Source: Propionibacteriaceae bacterium
Lineage (GTDB): Bacteria > Actinomycetota > Actinomycetes > Propionibacteriales > Propionibacteriaceae
Assembly: GCA_024636075.1 (NCBI GenBank)
Contig: JAGXHS010000173.1
Location: forward strand, 1 to 45,966
Reading direction: 5' to 3'
DNA length: 45,966 nucleotides
The notes under the pieces are model-generated. The model was not told the origin of the DNA, searched no databases, and saw only the letters and a list, made by a program, of their open reading frames with translations. Below are positions 25,036 to 33,050 of the stretch, piece after piece. The position numbers and the translations under genes are program-made. Within the stretch, counting starts at the first letter, position 1. The number at the start of each line of letters is the position of its first letter.

Positions 25036-25870
25036 CTGACGCCTCATTCCTCGGCCAGCCGCCGATGTGAAGGAGGGAGCCCTCCGAGGTGACCAGTCGC
25101 GCTGGGTACTGCTGCGCTTGTAGCCAGGTGGGTGCCTCGTCGGCCAGGACAATGGCCGCGGTGCTCAGCGTGTTGGCCAGCTCACAGCTGGGGGCGGCGA
25201 CACTGACCGTTCGGTACGCGTCACTGGCCCCCTTCCCTGTGCGCGGATCGGTGATGTGGTGCCGGCTGCTGCCGTGCTCGTTCCGGCGTCGTCGTTGGGT
25301 GCTCGAGGTGGCGACGGCCCAGCCGTCAGGCAGCGAGATGCACGACGTCGGATCCGTCGGCATGTCCTGTACCAAGACCTGCCAGCCGTCCTCGGGAGCG
25401 GTCCCGGAGGTGGCGATGTCGCCACCGAGACTGACCAGGGCGCCGCCGCCGAGGCGACTGGTCAATGCCGCGGCACACCAGTCGGCCGCGACGGCTTTTC
25501 CTGTGGCACCCAGATCGAACCTCGTGCCAGCAGGTGCCGTGAGCTGCTCGTCCACCAGATGCAGCTGCCGCCACGTCGAGCCCGATTCCGGGACGGGGGT
25601 CACCAACCCTTCGGTGCGACGGGCGGCTCGAAGTGCCGCCCGCAGCAGCTTGGCCAAGGTGTCGGAGACCGTGACCGGCCCGGGGAGGGACGCGGCCACG
25701 GCGGACAGTTCGGCATCCGGGCGGTAGTTGCTGCAGGCCTTTCCCACCTTCTCGAGGATCGCTGCGGTGATCTCCATTGCATCGTCAATGCGCTTCGAAT
25801 CAGTGATCACCAGACGGCAGTCACAGGTCCATTGGGACCAGTCACGGGCCGCCAACTGCTGCGTGCTCAT
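25028..25870 (-). CDS. FAD:protein FMN transferase (ApbE family)
   Basis: 280 aa. ApbE enzymes attach FMN from FAD to a Thr or Ser in FMN-binding domains of exported redox proteins. Signatures: FDLGATGKAVAADWCAAAL, GALVSLGGDIATSG, HHITDPRTGKGASD and SCELANTLSTAAIVL. In the last motif Asn sits four residues before Thr, where many ApbE proteins have a metal-binding Asp; I believe Asn is common in actinobacterial members. No signal peptide is visible, so it would act in the cytoplasm. The start overlaps the stop of the small stalk protein by four bases. No FMN_bind domain is encoded in the window. Confidence 0.88.
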   Translation of the reverse strand: MSTQQLAARDWSQWTCDCRLVITDSKRIDDAMEITAAILEKVGKACSNYRPDAELSAVAASLPGPVTVSDTLAKLLRAALRAARRTEGLVTPVPESGSTWRQLHLVDEQLTAPAGTRFDLGATGKAVAADWCAAALTSRLGGGALVSLGGDIATSGTAPEDGWQVLVQDMPTDPTSCISLPDGWAVATSSTQRRRRNEHGSSRHHITDPRTGKGASDAYRTVSVAAPSCELANTLSTAAIVLADEAPTWLQAQQYPARLVTSEGSLLHIGGWPRNEASDA

Positions 25871-26148
25871 GATCCTCGTGAGACCGCGTGCGGCTTCTGA
25901 ATGTTCCCTGATCTGATGGTCGGCTGGGCTGGTGGCCCGGAGTTGGTGCGCGGCGTCGACGGGATGGTCGACGGGATGGTCGACGGGATGGTCGACGGGA
26001 TCGTCGACGGCGCGACCGGGGTCTTGGATGCGACGCTCGCAGTGGAGATTGCCGCGATGCCTACAGAGGCGCCCGCGGCGGTGACCGCAATCGCGACGGC
26101 CGTGCTCACGTACCGTGCACGCCGTGTGCCAAGATGTCTCTGGTTCAT
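25867..26148 (-). CDS. Small exported or membrane-anchored Pro/Ser/Thr stalk protein, unknown function
   Basis: 93 aa. A basic N-terminus (NQRHLGTRRARYV) precedes a hydrophobic segment at about residues 15-36 that could be a signal peptide or anchor. The tail then holds a four-residue repeat (STIP, four to five copies) and ends without any recognisable domain. ApbE operons often start with an FMN-binding protein that has just such an anchor and stalk; here the globular part is missing. The stop overlaps the apbE start by four bases, so the reading frame looks maintained. ATG 26148 is set by a -10 box seven bases upstream. Confidence 0.6.
   Translation of the reverse strand: MNQRHLGTRRARYVSTAVAIAVTAAGASVGIAAISTASVASKTPVAPSTIPSTIPSTIPSTIPSTPRTNSGPPAQPTIRSGNIQKPHAVSRGS
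25955..26010. repeat. 12-base tandem repeat inside the stalk protein gene
   Basis: Four consecutive copies of GTCGACGGGATG (the fourth ends in C) at 25955-26002, followed by a partial copy to 26010. The unit length is a multiple of three and encodes the Ser-Thr-Ile-Pro repeat, so copy number can change without breaking the frame. Confidence 0.95.
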
Positions 26149-26155
26149 GTCCGTG

Positions 26156-26161
26156 AACCTA
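26156..26161 (-). promoter_or_regulatory. -10 element of the redox operon, leaderless type
   Basis: TAGGTT on the minus strand ends seven bases before the ATG at 26148, with no Shine-Dalgarno sequence. It would drive the whole minus-strand redox operon, from the stalk protein to the ferredoxin. Confidence 0.5.
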
Positions 26162-26234
26162 GGTAGGCCAGCTGTGTGTCAGCTGTGCTTCTGCTGAGCT
26201 GCCGATGTGAATGGGATGTGTCGGTCGGCGCAGG

Positions 26235-26240
26235 TAGCCT
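26235..26240 (+). promoter_or_regulatory. -10 element of uvrB, leaderless type
   Basis: TAGCCT ends seven bases before ATG 26248; no Shine-Dalgarno sequence. It decides the start: an in-frame ATG at 26176 would lie upstream of the promoter. No -35, LexA-like or other operator was recognised. Confidence 0.55.
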
Positions 26241-26247
26241 TCGAGCC

Positions 26248-28338
26248 ATGCGTCCAGTGACCGAGCTGAAGCGGCGAGTTGCGCCGTTCATCATGCAGGC
26301 CGGCTTCTCCCCGTCGGGTGACCAGCCGACCGCCATCGCCGAACTGGAAGGCCGGATCAATTCCGGCGAGCGGAACGTCGTGCTCCTCGGAGCAACGGGT
26401 ACCGGCAAGACAGCCACCGTAGGTTGGTTGACGGAGCGCATCCAGCGCCCGGTGCTGGTGATGCAACCGAACAAGACGTTGGCGGCGCAGTTCGCCAACG
26501 AGCTACGCCAGTTCTTCCCCGACAATGCGGTGGAGTACTTCGTCTCGTACTACGACTACTACCAACCCGAGGCGTACGTTCCGCAAACGGACACCTACAT
26601 CGAGAAGGACTCCTCGCTGAACGAAGAGGTGGAGCGGCTGCGGCACTCCGCAACCGAAGCACTTCTCACCCGTCGCGACGTGATCGTGGTGGCCACCGTT
26701 TCGGCAATCTACGGTCTCGGCACCCCGCAGGAGTACGTGGATCGAATGATCACCCTGCGGATCGGCGAGGAGATGGATCGGGACTCGCTGCTGCGGGCCC
26801 TGGTCAACATCCAATACGCCCGCAATGACCTGGCGGGCACCCGCGGCACCTTCAGAGTTCGTGGCGACACCCTGGAAGTGTTCCCGATGTACGAGGAGCA
26901 CGCGGTGCGGGTGGAGTTCTTCGGCGATGAGATCGAGCGGTTGACGACGATGCACCCGTTCACCGGTGAGGTGCTGAGTGATGACGACGAGTTGTACATC
27001 TTCCCGGCCAGCCACTACGTCGCCGGCCCGGAGCGGATGGAACGAGCCATCTCCCAGATCGAGGTGGAGCTTGCCGAACGCCTGGCCGAGCTGGAGCAGC
27101 AGAACAAGCTGCTTGAGGCCCAGCGCCTCAGGATGCGTACCTCCTACGATCTGGAGATGATGCGTCAGATCGGCGCCTGCTCCGGCATCGAGAACTATTC
27201 GATGCACATGGACGGCCGCGAGCGCGGCTCGGCGCCGAACTGCCTGCTGGACTACTTTCCCGAAGACTTTCTGCTGGTTGTCGACGAGTCGCACGTCACC
27301 GTGCCGCAGATCGGCGGCATGTACGAAGGTGACATGTCGCGGAAGCGCACACTGGTGGAGCACGGCTTCCGGCTTCCGAGCGCGATGGACAACCGGCCCC
27401 TGCGGTTCGAAGAGTTCGTCGAACGGATCGGCCAGACCGTCTACCTCTCGGCAACCCCGGGCAATTACGAGATGGCTCGCGCGGACGGGGTGGTGGAGCA
27501 ATTGATCCGCCCGACGGGGCTGGTGGATCCGGAGGTCATCGTCAAGTCGACGAAGGGCCAGATCGACGACCTGCTCGGTGAGATCGGCAAGCGCACCCAG
27601 CGCAACGAGCGGGTCCTTGTGACCACGTTGACCAAGAAGATGTCTGAGGACCTGACCGACTACCTGATGGAGAATGGCGTCCGCACTCGATACCTGCACT
27701 CTGAGGTGGACACTTTGCGGCGAATCGAGCTGCTCCGCGAACTTCGGATGGGGGAGTACGACGTGCTGGTCGGCATCAACCTGCTCCGGGAAGGTTTGGA
27801 CCTGCCCGAGGTGTCACTGGTTGCCATCCTCGACGCGGACAAGGAAGGCTTCCTGCGCTCGGACAAGTCACTGATCCAGACGATCGGCCGAGCAGCGCGC
27901 AATGTCGCGGGTCAGGTGATCATGTACGCGGACCGGATCACAGCGTCGATGGCGCACGCCATCGACGAAACGAATCGCCGTCGAGAACTGCAGCAGGCCT
28001 ACAACGCGGAGCACGGCATCGACCCACAGCCGTTGCGCAAGCGGATCGCAGACATCACCGACATGCTTGCCCGTGAGGAGGCCGACACCGATGCGCTCGT
28101 CGCGCAGGCCAATCCGCGTGGGCGGCGAGGCGCCTCGCCGGTGCCGATCGCAACCCAGCCGCGCAACCTCGACACGGCAGCCCTGTCGGCGGCTGAACTG
28201 GCGGATCTGGTGACGGAGCTGACCGACCAGATGCACGCCGCGGCAGCGGATCTGCAATTCGAGTTGGCAGCCCGGCTGCGTGACGAATTGACAGATCTGA
28301 AGAAGGAACTGCGCGCGATGATCGAGGCCAACAAGTAG
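26248..28338 (+). CDS. uvrB: Excinuclease ABC subunit B
   Basis: 696 aa from ATG 26248 (MRPVTELKRRVAPF). UvrB is the damage-verifying helicase-like core of nucleotide excision repair. Helicase motif I is GATGTGKTATVGWL (about 48-61), followed by the beta-hairpin region VSYYDYYQPEAYVPQTDTYIEKD, the DESHVT Walker B, and the motif V/VI region VGINLLREGLDLPEVS...QTIGRAARN. A C-terminal UVR domain (MHAAAADLQFELAARLRDELTDLKKEL) contacts UvrA or UvrC. uvrA and uvrC both lie within the next 7.2 kb. Confidence 0.97.
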   Translation: MRPVTELKRRVAPFIMQAGFSPSGDQPTAIAELEGRINSGERNVVLLGATGTGKTATVGWLTERIQRPVLVMQPNKTLAAQFANELRQFFPDNAVEYFVSYYDYYQPEAYVPQTDTYIEKDSSLNEEVERLRHSATEALLTRRDVIVVATVSAIYGLGTPQEYVDRMITLRIGEEMDRDSLLRALVNIQYARNDLAGTRGTFRVRGDTLEVFPMYEEHAVRVEFFGDEIERLTTMHPFTGEVLSDDDELYIFPASHYVAGPERMERAISQIEVELAERLAELEQQNKLLEAQRLRMRTSYDLEMMRQIGACSGIENYSMHMDGRERGSAPNCLLDYFPEDFLLVVDESHVTVPQIGGMYEGDMSRKRTLVEHGFRLPSAMDNRPLRFEEFVERIGQTVYLSATPGNYEMARADGVVEQLIRPTGLVDPEVIVKSTKGQIDDLLGEIGKRTQRNERVLVTTLTKKMSEDLTDYLMENGVRTRYLHSEVDTLRRIELLRELRMGEYDVLVGINLLREGLDLPEVSLVAILDADKEGFLRSDKSLIQTIGRAARNVAGQVIMYADRITASMAHAIDETNRRRELQQAYNAEHGIDPQPLRKRIADITDMLAREEADTDALVAQANPRGRRGASPVPIATQPRNLDTAALSAAELADLVTELTDQMHAAAADLQFELAARLRDELTDLKKELRAMIEANK

Positions 28339-28366
28339 CCGGCTGCTCACCAGATCACACGTGGGT

Positions 28367-28388
28367 GCCGTGTTGGTGCCGTGTTGGT
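28367..28388. repeat. 11-base tandem duplication in the TerC promoter region
   Basis: Two perfect copies of GCCGTGTTGGT at 28367-28377 and 28378-28388. Each, with the next base, contains TTGGTG, a possible -35 box; the period is about one helical turn. Confidence 0.9.
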
Positions 28389-28401
28389 GACGTGGAACAC
28401 T
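28373..28401 (+). promoter_or_regulatory. Candidate leaderless promoter of the TerC gene
   Basis: TTGGTG (28373-28378), a 17-base spacer and AACACT (28396-28401), ending seven bases before GTG 28409. The -10 departs from TANNNT at its first base. The second TTGGTG copy (28384-28389) is too close to serve. Confidence 0.4.
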
Positions 28402-28408
28402 GGTCCGA

Positions 28409-29398
28409 GTGAACGTACAGCTGTACACATGGATCATCACTGGTGTGGTGTTGATCGGCGTGCTGGCCGTCGACATCGCCATCATCGGGCGTCGTCCGCA
28501 CCTTCCGTCGATGAAGGAATGCGTCACCTTCGTCATTGGCTACGTGCTGGCCGCGATCCTCTTCGGCATCGGGTTGTGGACGTTCAGCGGTCCGCAGTAT
28601 GGCAAGGAGTTCTTCGCCGGCTGGTTGACCGAATACAGCCTCAGCTTGGACAACCTGTTCATCTTCCTCATCATCATGGAACGGCTGCGGGTGCCACAGC
28701 ATCTGCAGCAGTTCGCACTGATGGTTGGCATCGTGTTGGCGTTGGTCTTCCGAGGCATCTTCATCGCCGCCGGTGCTGCAGTCATCGAGCGAGCCGCCTG
28801 GGTGTTCTTCATCTTCGGAGCTTTCCTCTTCTACACCGCCTTCGATCTGGTCAGGGACTACTTCTCCACCGATGTCGAGCAAGAAACCACCGAGAACGTG
28901 CTGATGCGCTGGGTGAAACGCAGGTTCGGTTCCACCGAGGATTGGCACGGAACCCGACTGACTGTCCTGCAGGCGGGCAAGCGCGTGATGACCCCGATGC
29001 TGATCGTGATCGTTGCGCTGGGCTCAACCGATGTGCTCTTCGCACTTGATTCCATCCCGGCGATCTATGGTCTCACCAAGGAACCATTCCTGGTGTTCAC
29101 CGCCAACATCTTCGCCTTGATGGGTCTTCGACAGCTGTACTTCCTGCTGGGTGGTGCGTTGAAGAAGCTGGTCTACCTCTCGATCGGTCTCGCGGCCATC
29201 CTGGGATTCATCGGCGTGAAGCTGGTGCTGCAGGCCATGCACCACTACCACCTGGACCAGAAGTGGCTCGGCATCAATGGCGAAGTCAGTATCGAGTTGT
29301 CGTTGATGGTGATCATCGGCACGCTGGCCATCACCACGGTGGTCAGCCTGCTGAAGTCCCGTCAGGACGCCGCCAAGACGATGTCAGCGCAGCGGTAG
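28409..29398 (+). CDS. TerC family integral membrane protein
   Basis: 329 aa with about nine hydrophobic segments. TerC signatures: FAGWLTEYSLSLDNLFIFLIIMERLRVP with the acidic residues in the membrane, and GSTDVLFALDSIPAIYGLTKEPFLVFTANIFALMGLRQLYFLL. Members of this family (TerC, Alx, MeeF/MeeY) export manganese or help load metals into exported enzymes; tellurium resistance is the historical name. No ter operon partners are nearby. GTG 28409 is set by the promoter seven bases upstream. The 3' end overlaps the convergent gene by 15 bases. Confidence 0.9.
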   Translation: MNVQLYTWIITGVVLIGVLAVDIAIIGRRPHLPSMKECVTFVIGYVLAAILFGIGLWTFSGPQYGKEFFAGWLTEYSLSLDNLFIFLIIMERLRVPQHLQQFALMVGIVLALVFRGIFIAAGAAVIERAAWVFFIFGAFLFYTAFDLVRDYFSTDVEQETTENVLMRWVKRRFGSTEDWHGTRLTVLQAGKRVMTPMLIVIVALGSTDVLFALDSIPAIYGLTKEPFLVFTANIFALMGLRQLYFLLGGALKKLVYLSIGLAAILGFIGVKLVLQAMHHYHLDQKWLGINGEVSIELSLMVIIGTLAITTVVSLLKSRQDAAKTMSAQR

Positions 29399-30121
29399 TT
29401 CGAGGCCTTGGGCGCCGATCACCGTGTCGGCGGGAAGCCGACCGATCAACCAGCCGAGCAGCGCCTGATCCAGACCCGTGACCTGGATCGGTTCGCCCTC
29501 CCCCAAAGTGCCGGTGAACCCCGAACTGGCGGTCACCGACACCGCCTGATGCGGCCACGAGGCGGCACCTGCCAGCACCGTCCACTGCAACAACAGGGTC
29601 GCGATGTCAAAGTCGATGTCGTACATCTCGTAGCCACAGTCGAGGTCGACGTGATGGACCACCACCTCCACCAATCTGGCCAGCGGAAGCAACTGGGCCC
29701 CGATCTCGACGGTGTCCGACAATCGCAATGGCCGGTCGTCGCCGGATTCTTCGAGCTGGTCGAACGATTCGTGCAGCAATTCGGCCGAGGTGTCCAGATC
29801 GATCTGCAATTCCAGTGCCGATCGGTGCGACCCTTCCTCGATCTGCTCCATCCGGTCCAGCTCTGGCGGATACAGCCGCCCACGACCGTGCAGCAGCAGG
29901 CTGCGCACGAGGCGGTGCATCGCCTCGGCGTTGCGGGCGAGGTGGCTGGCTACGTGTGCCCGGGTCCACCCGGGAAGTCTGCTCGGCTGCTGCCACTGGT
30001 CTTCGGTGATGGCGATCGTGTGTCCGAGCAAGAGCTGGGTGGCGGTCAACTTGTGTTGGCGCAGTTCGGCGAACGACGGGGCGACCTGCCGACCATCAAG
30101 GGGAAGGAACGCAGAACTCAC
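29384..30121 (-). CDS. Mycothiol-dependent maleylpyruvate isomerase-like (DinB-like) protein
   Basis: 245 aa from the GTG at 30121; the GTG one codon upstream (30124) would be too close to the -10 box. An N-terminal DinB-like four-helix domain has LPGWTRAHVASHLARNAEAMHRLV, with the metal-binding His of the mycothiol-dependent enzymes, and a second His cluster in LVEVVVHHVDLDCGY. A C-terminal SCP2-like or MPI C-domain follows (VTASSGFTGTLGEGEPIQVTG...LGWLIGRL). Family members use mycothiol to isomerise maleylpyruvate or catalyse unknown reactions. No gentisate pathway genes are near, so the substrate stays open. It is divergent from uvrA. Confidence 0.82.
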   Translation of the reverse strand: MSSAFLPLDGRQVAPSFAELRQHKLTATQLLLGHTIAITEDQWQQPSRLPGWTRAHVASHLARNAEAMHRLVRSLLLHGRGRLYPPELDRMEQIEEGSHRSALELQIDLDTSAELLHESFDQLEESGDDRPLRLSDTVEIGAQLLPLARLVEVVVHHVDLDCGYEMYDIDFDIATLLLQWTVLAGAASWPHQAVSVTASSGFTGTLGEGEPIQVTGLDQALLGWLIGRLPADTVIGAQGLELPLR

Positions 30122-30127
30122 CACCCC

Positions 30128-30133
30128 AACCTA
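30128..30133 (-). promoter_or_regulatory. -10 element of the DinB-like gene, leaderless type
   Basis: TAGGTT on the minus strand ends six bases before the GTG at 30121. It lies 31 bases from the uvrA -10 box on the other strand, so the two divergent promoters share a very small region. Confidence 0.5.
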
Positions 30134-30164
30134 TCGAGGAATCGGAAGTGTCACAGAAACCATC

Positions 30165-30170
30165 TAGCAT
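30165..30170 (+). promoter_or_regulatory. -10 element of uvrA, leaderless type
   Basis: TAGCAT ends six bases before GTG 30177. No Shine-Dalgarno sequence and no clear -35 are present. Confidence 0.5.
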
Positions 30171-30176
30171 GACCAC

Positions 30177-33050
30177 GTGAATGACCAGCTGATCGTCCGC
30201 GGCGCACGCGAGCACAACCTTCGCGATGTCAGTCTCGAACTTCCGCGCGATGCCCTGATCGTGTTCACCGGGCTCTCGGGTTCCGGCAAGTCGTCGCTCG
30301 CCTTCGACACCATCTTCGCTGAAGGTCAGCGCCGCTACGTCGAGTCGCTGTCGGCCTACGCGCGTCAGTTCCTCGGCCAGTTGGACAAGCCCGACGTCGA
30401 TTTCATCGAAGGCCTGTCGCCGGCGGTCTCGATCGACCAGAAATCCACCAGCCGCAACCCCCGGTCCACGGTGGGCACGACGACCGAGGTGTACGACTAC
30501 CTGCGCCTGCTCTTCGCGCGGATCGGGAAACCGCACTGTTCCGAGTGTGGCGAGCAGATCACGAAGCAGACACCGCAGCAGATCGTCGATCGGTTGATGA
30601 CCGAACTCGGGGTCCGCTTCCAGGTGTTGGCTCCGGTGGTGCGCGGCCGCAAGGGAGAACACGTCGAGCTCTTCCGGCAGTTCGCCACCCAGGGATTCAG
30701 CAGGGTCCGGGTCGATGGCGAGGTGCACTCGCTGACCGACCCGCCCACCCTCGACAAGCAGAAGAAGCATGACATCGATGTGGTCGTGGACCGGATCGCG
30801 GTGAAGGAGTCAGCGAAGCAACGCCTGACGGACTCGGTGGAGACCGCGCTCGGTCTGACCGACGGCATCGTCACCATCGATTTCGTTGACAAGGACGTCG
30901 ACGCGGTGGACCGCGAGCGGAGCTTTTCGGAGAAGTTGGCCTGTCCCAACGGCCACGACGTGCGGATCGACGAGCTCGAACCACGGCAGTTCTCCTTCAA
31001 CGGTCCGTGGGGAGCCTGCCCCAGCTGCGCTGGTCTGGGTACCACGATGGAGGTTGATCCGGAACTCGTCGTGCCGGACCAGTCCATCAGCCTGCGCGGT
31101 GGTGCGATCGCGCCGTGGTCGAACGCACATGTCGCCGCGCACTTCGAGCACGTCTTCGAATCGCTGGCCGAGCAGAAGTCCTTCTCGGTTGACACTCCGT
31201 GGCAGCACCTGACGCCCGAAGTGCAGAGCTTCCTGCTGATCGGGGTCAACGATCCTGTGGTCGTCGAGTACCGCAACCGGTACGGTCGCACCCGGCGCTT
31301 CACCCAGAAGTACGAAGGCATCGTGCCCTACGTCCGCCGCCGCCACGCCGAGGCGGAGACCGATTCAGCGCGGGACAGGTGGGGCGGGTACATGCGGGAG
31401 ATTCCCTGTGCCGCGTGCCACGGCGCCCGGCTGAAACCGAGTTCGCTCGCCGTCACCGTCGCGGGCCGCAACATCGCGGAGATCTCCGAACTGTCGATCG
31501 CCCAGGCAGCGGAGTTCCTCCGCGGGCTGGAGCTGAGCCACCGGGATCGGATCATCGCCGAGAGACTGATCAACGAGATCAACGAGCGGCTGCGGTTCCT
31601 GCTCGATGTCGGGCTGGACTACCTGACGTTGTCGCGTACCGCTGGCACCCTTGCGGGCGGGGAGGCGCAACGCATCCGGTTGGCAACCCAGATCGGCTCC
31701 GGGCTGGTGGGCGTGCTGTACGTGCTGGACGAGCCCAGCATCGGTCTGCATCAGCGGGACAACCGGCGGTTGATCAACACGTTGATCCGGCTTCGGGACC
31801 TGGGCAACACCTTGATCGTTGTGGAACACGACGAGGAAACCATCCGGGTCGCCGACTGGGCCGTCGACATCGGCCCAGGGGCCGGCGAACACGGCGGCAA
31901 TGTGGTCTACAGCGGTCCGGTGAAGGGTTTGCTGAAGAGCAAGGACTCGTTGACCGGCGCCTATCTGTCCGCCCGGAAATCGATTCCGTTGCCCGACGTG
32001 CGTCGCGGCCGGAGCGATCGGGAGATCGTGGTGCGCGGGGCCCGGGAGAACAATCTCGCCAACATCGACGTCAGCTTCCCGTTGGGGCAACTGGTCGCGG
32101 TGACCGGGGTGTCAGGTTCGGGCAAGTCGAGCTTGGTGAACGGCATCCTGTACACCGCTCTGGCGAAGAGGATCTACCATGCGAAAGCTGTGCCGGGACG
32201 GCACAGCGGCATCACCGGTGCAGAGCACATCGACAAGATCATCCACGTCGACCAGTCACCGATCGGCCGCACCCCACGCTCCAACCCGGCCACCTACACC
32301 GGTGTCTTCGACAAGATCCGGGCCCTGTTCGCGAAGACCACTGAAGCCAAGATCCGCGGATACCAGCAGGGCAGGTTCTCGTTCAACGTGAAGGGTGGCC
32401 GGTGTGAGCACTGCTCCGGCGACGGCACCATCAAGATCGAGATGAACTTCCTCCCCGACGTCTACGTGCCCTGCGAGGTGTGCCACGGGGCCCGGTACAA
32501 CCGCGAAACTCTGGAAGTGCACTACAAGTCCAAGACGATTGCCGACGTGCTGGGCATGTCGATCGAGGAGGCGGCCGACTTCTTCGAACCGATCCAGTCG
32601 ATCGCCCGGCACCTGGTCACCCTGCGCGAGGTCGGCCTGGGCTACGTGCGGTTGGGGCAACCCGCCACCACCCTCTCCGGTGGTGAGGCGCAACGAGTGA
32701 AACTTGCTGCGGAGCTGCAGAAGCGATCCACCGGGCGCACCCTCTACATCCTTGACGAGCCCACCACTGGTCTGCACTTCGAGGACATCAAGAAGCTCTT
32801 GATGGTATTGAATCGTCTGGTCGAGACCGGCAACACGGTGGTGGTGATCGAACACAACCTCGACGTGATCAAGACCGCTGACTGGGTGATCGACATGGGA
32901 CCGGAGGGTGGAGCCGGCGGCGGCACCCTGATCGCGGAGGGCACCCCGGAACGGGTGGCGGCCAGCCCGGATTCCTACACGGGTGCCTTCCTGGCGCCGT
33001 TGTTGCAGGACAACCCGGTGCCGGTCAGCTCAGCCTCCGACGACGACTGA
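30177..33050 (+). CDS. uvrA: Excinuclease ABC subunit A
   Basis: 957 aa, full length. UvrA is the damage-recognising tandem ABC ATPase of nucleotide excision repair. The first Walker A is GLSGSGKSSLAFDTI, followed by a zinc site with CSECGEQI; the second CPNGHDV/CPSCAGLG region follows. The first signature reads TLAGGEAQR (Ala for the usual Ser) with VLDEPSIGLHQRD as Walker B. The second half has GVSGSGKSSLVNGIL, a zinc finger CEHCSGDG...CEVCHGARYN, the signature LSGGEAQRVKLA and ILDEPTTGLHFEDI. GTG 30177 is leaderless by promoter position. The end overlaps the Rieske gene by 21 bases. Confidence 0.97.
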   Translation: MNDQLIVRGAREHNLRDVSLELPRDALIVFTGLSGSGKSSLAFDTIFAEGQRRYVESLSAYARQFLGQLDKPDVDFIEGLSPAVSIDQKSTSRNPRSTVGTTTEVYDYLRLLFARIGKPHCSECGEQITKQTPQQIVDRLMTELGVRFQVLAPVVRGRKGEHVELFRQFATQGFSRVRVDGEVHSLTDPPTLDKQKKHDIDVVVDRIAVKESAKQRLTDSVETALGLTDGIVTIDFVDKDVDAVDRERSFSEKLACPNGHDVRIDELEPRQFSFNGPWGACPSCAGLGTTMEVDPELVVPDQSISLRGGAIAPWSNAHVAAHFEHVFESLAEQKSFSVDTPWQHLTPEVQSFLLIGVNDPVVVEYRNRYGRTRRFTQKYEGIVPYVRRRHAEAETDSARDRWGGYMREIPCAACHGARLKPSSLAVTVAGRNIAEISELSIAQAAEFLRGLELSHRDRIIAERLINEINERLRFLLDVGLDYLTLSRTAGTLAGGEAQRIRLATQIGSGLVGVLYVLDEPSIGLHQRDNRRLINTLIRLRDLGNTLIVVEHDEETIRVADWAVDIGPGAGEHGGNVVYSGPVKGLLKSKDSLTGAYLSARKSIPLPDVRRGRSDREIVVRGARENNLANIDVSFPLGQLVAVTGVSGSGKSSLVNGILYTALAKRIYHAKAVPGRHSGITGAEHIDKIIHVDQSPIGRTPRSNPATYTGVFDKIRALFAKTTEAKIRGYQQGRFSFNVKGGRCEHCSGDGTIKIEMNFLPDVYVPCEVCHGARYNRETLEVHYKSKTIADVLGMSIEEAADFFEPIQSIARHLVTLREVGLGYVRLGQPATTLSGGEAQRVKLAAELQKRSTGRTLYILDEPTTGLHFEDIKKLLMVLNRLVETGNTVVVIEHNLDVIKTADWVIDMGPEGGAGGGTLIAEGTPERVAASPDSYTGAFLAPLLQDNPVPVSSASDDD

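Noticed and set aside
25955..26010. Repeat array considered as CRISPR
   Set aside because: The 12-base units adjoin without spacers and encode a peptide repeat.
28339..28408. Manganese riboswitch (yybP-ykoY type) before the TerC gene
   Set aside because: The gap is only 70 bases and is occupied by a tandem repeat and a leaderless promoter; no aptamer fold was seen.
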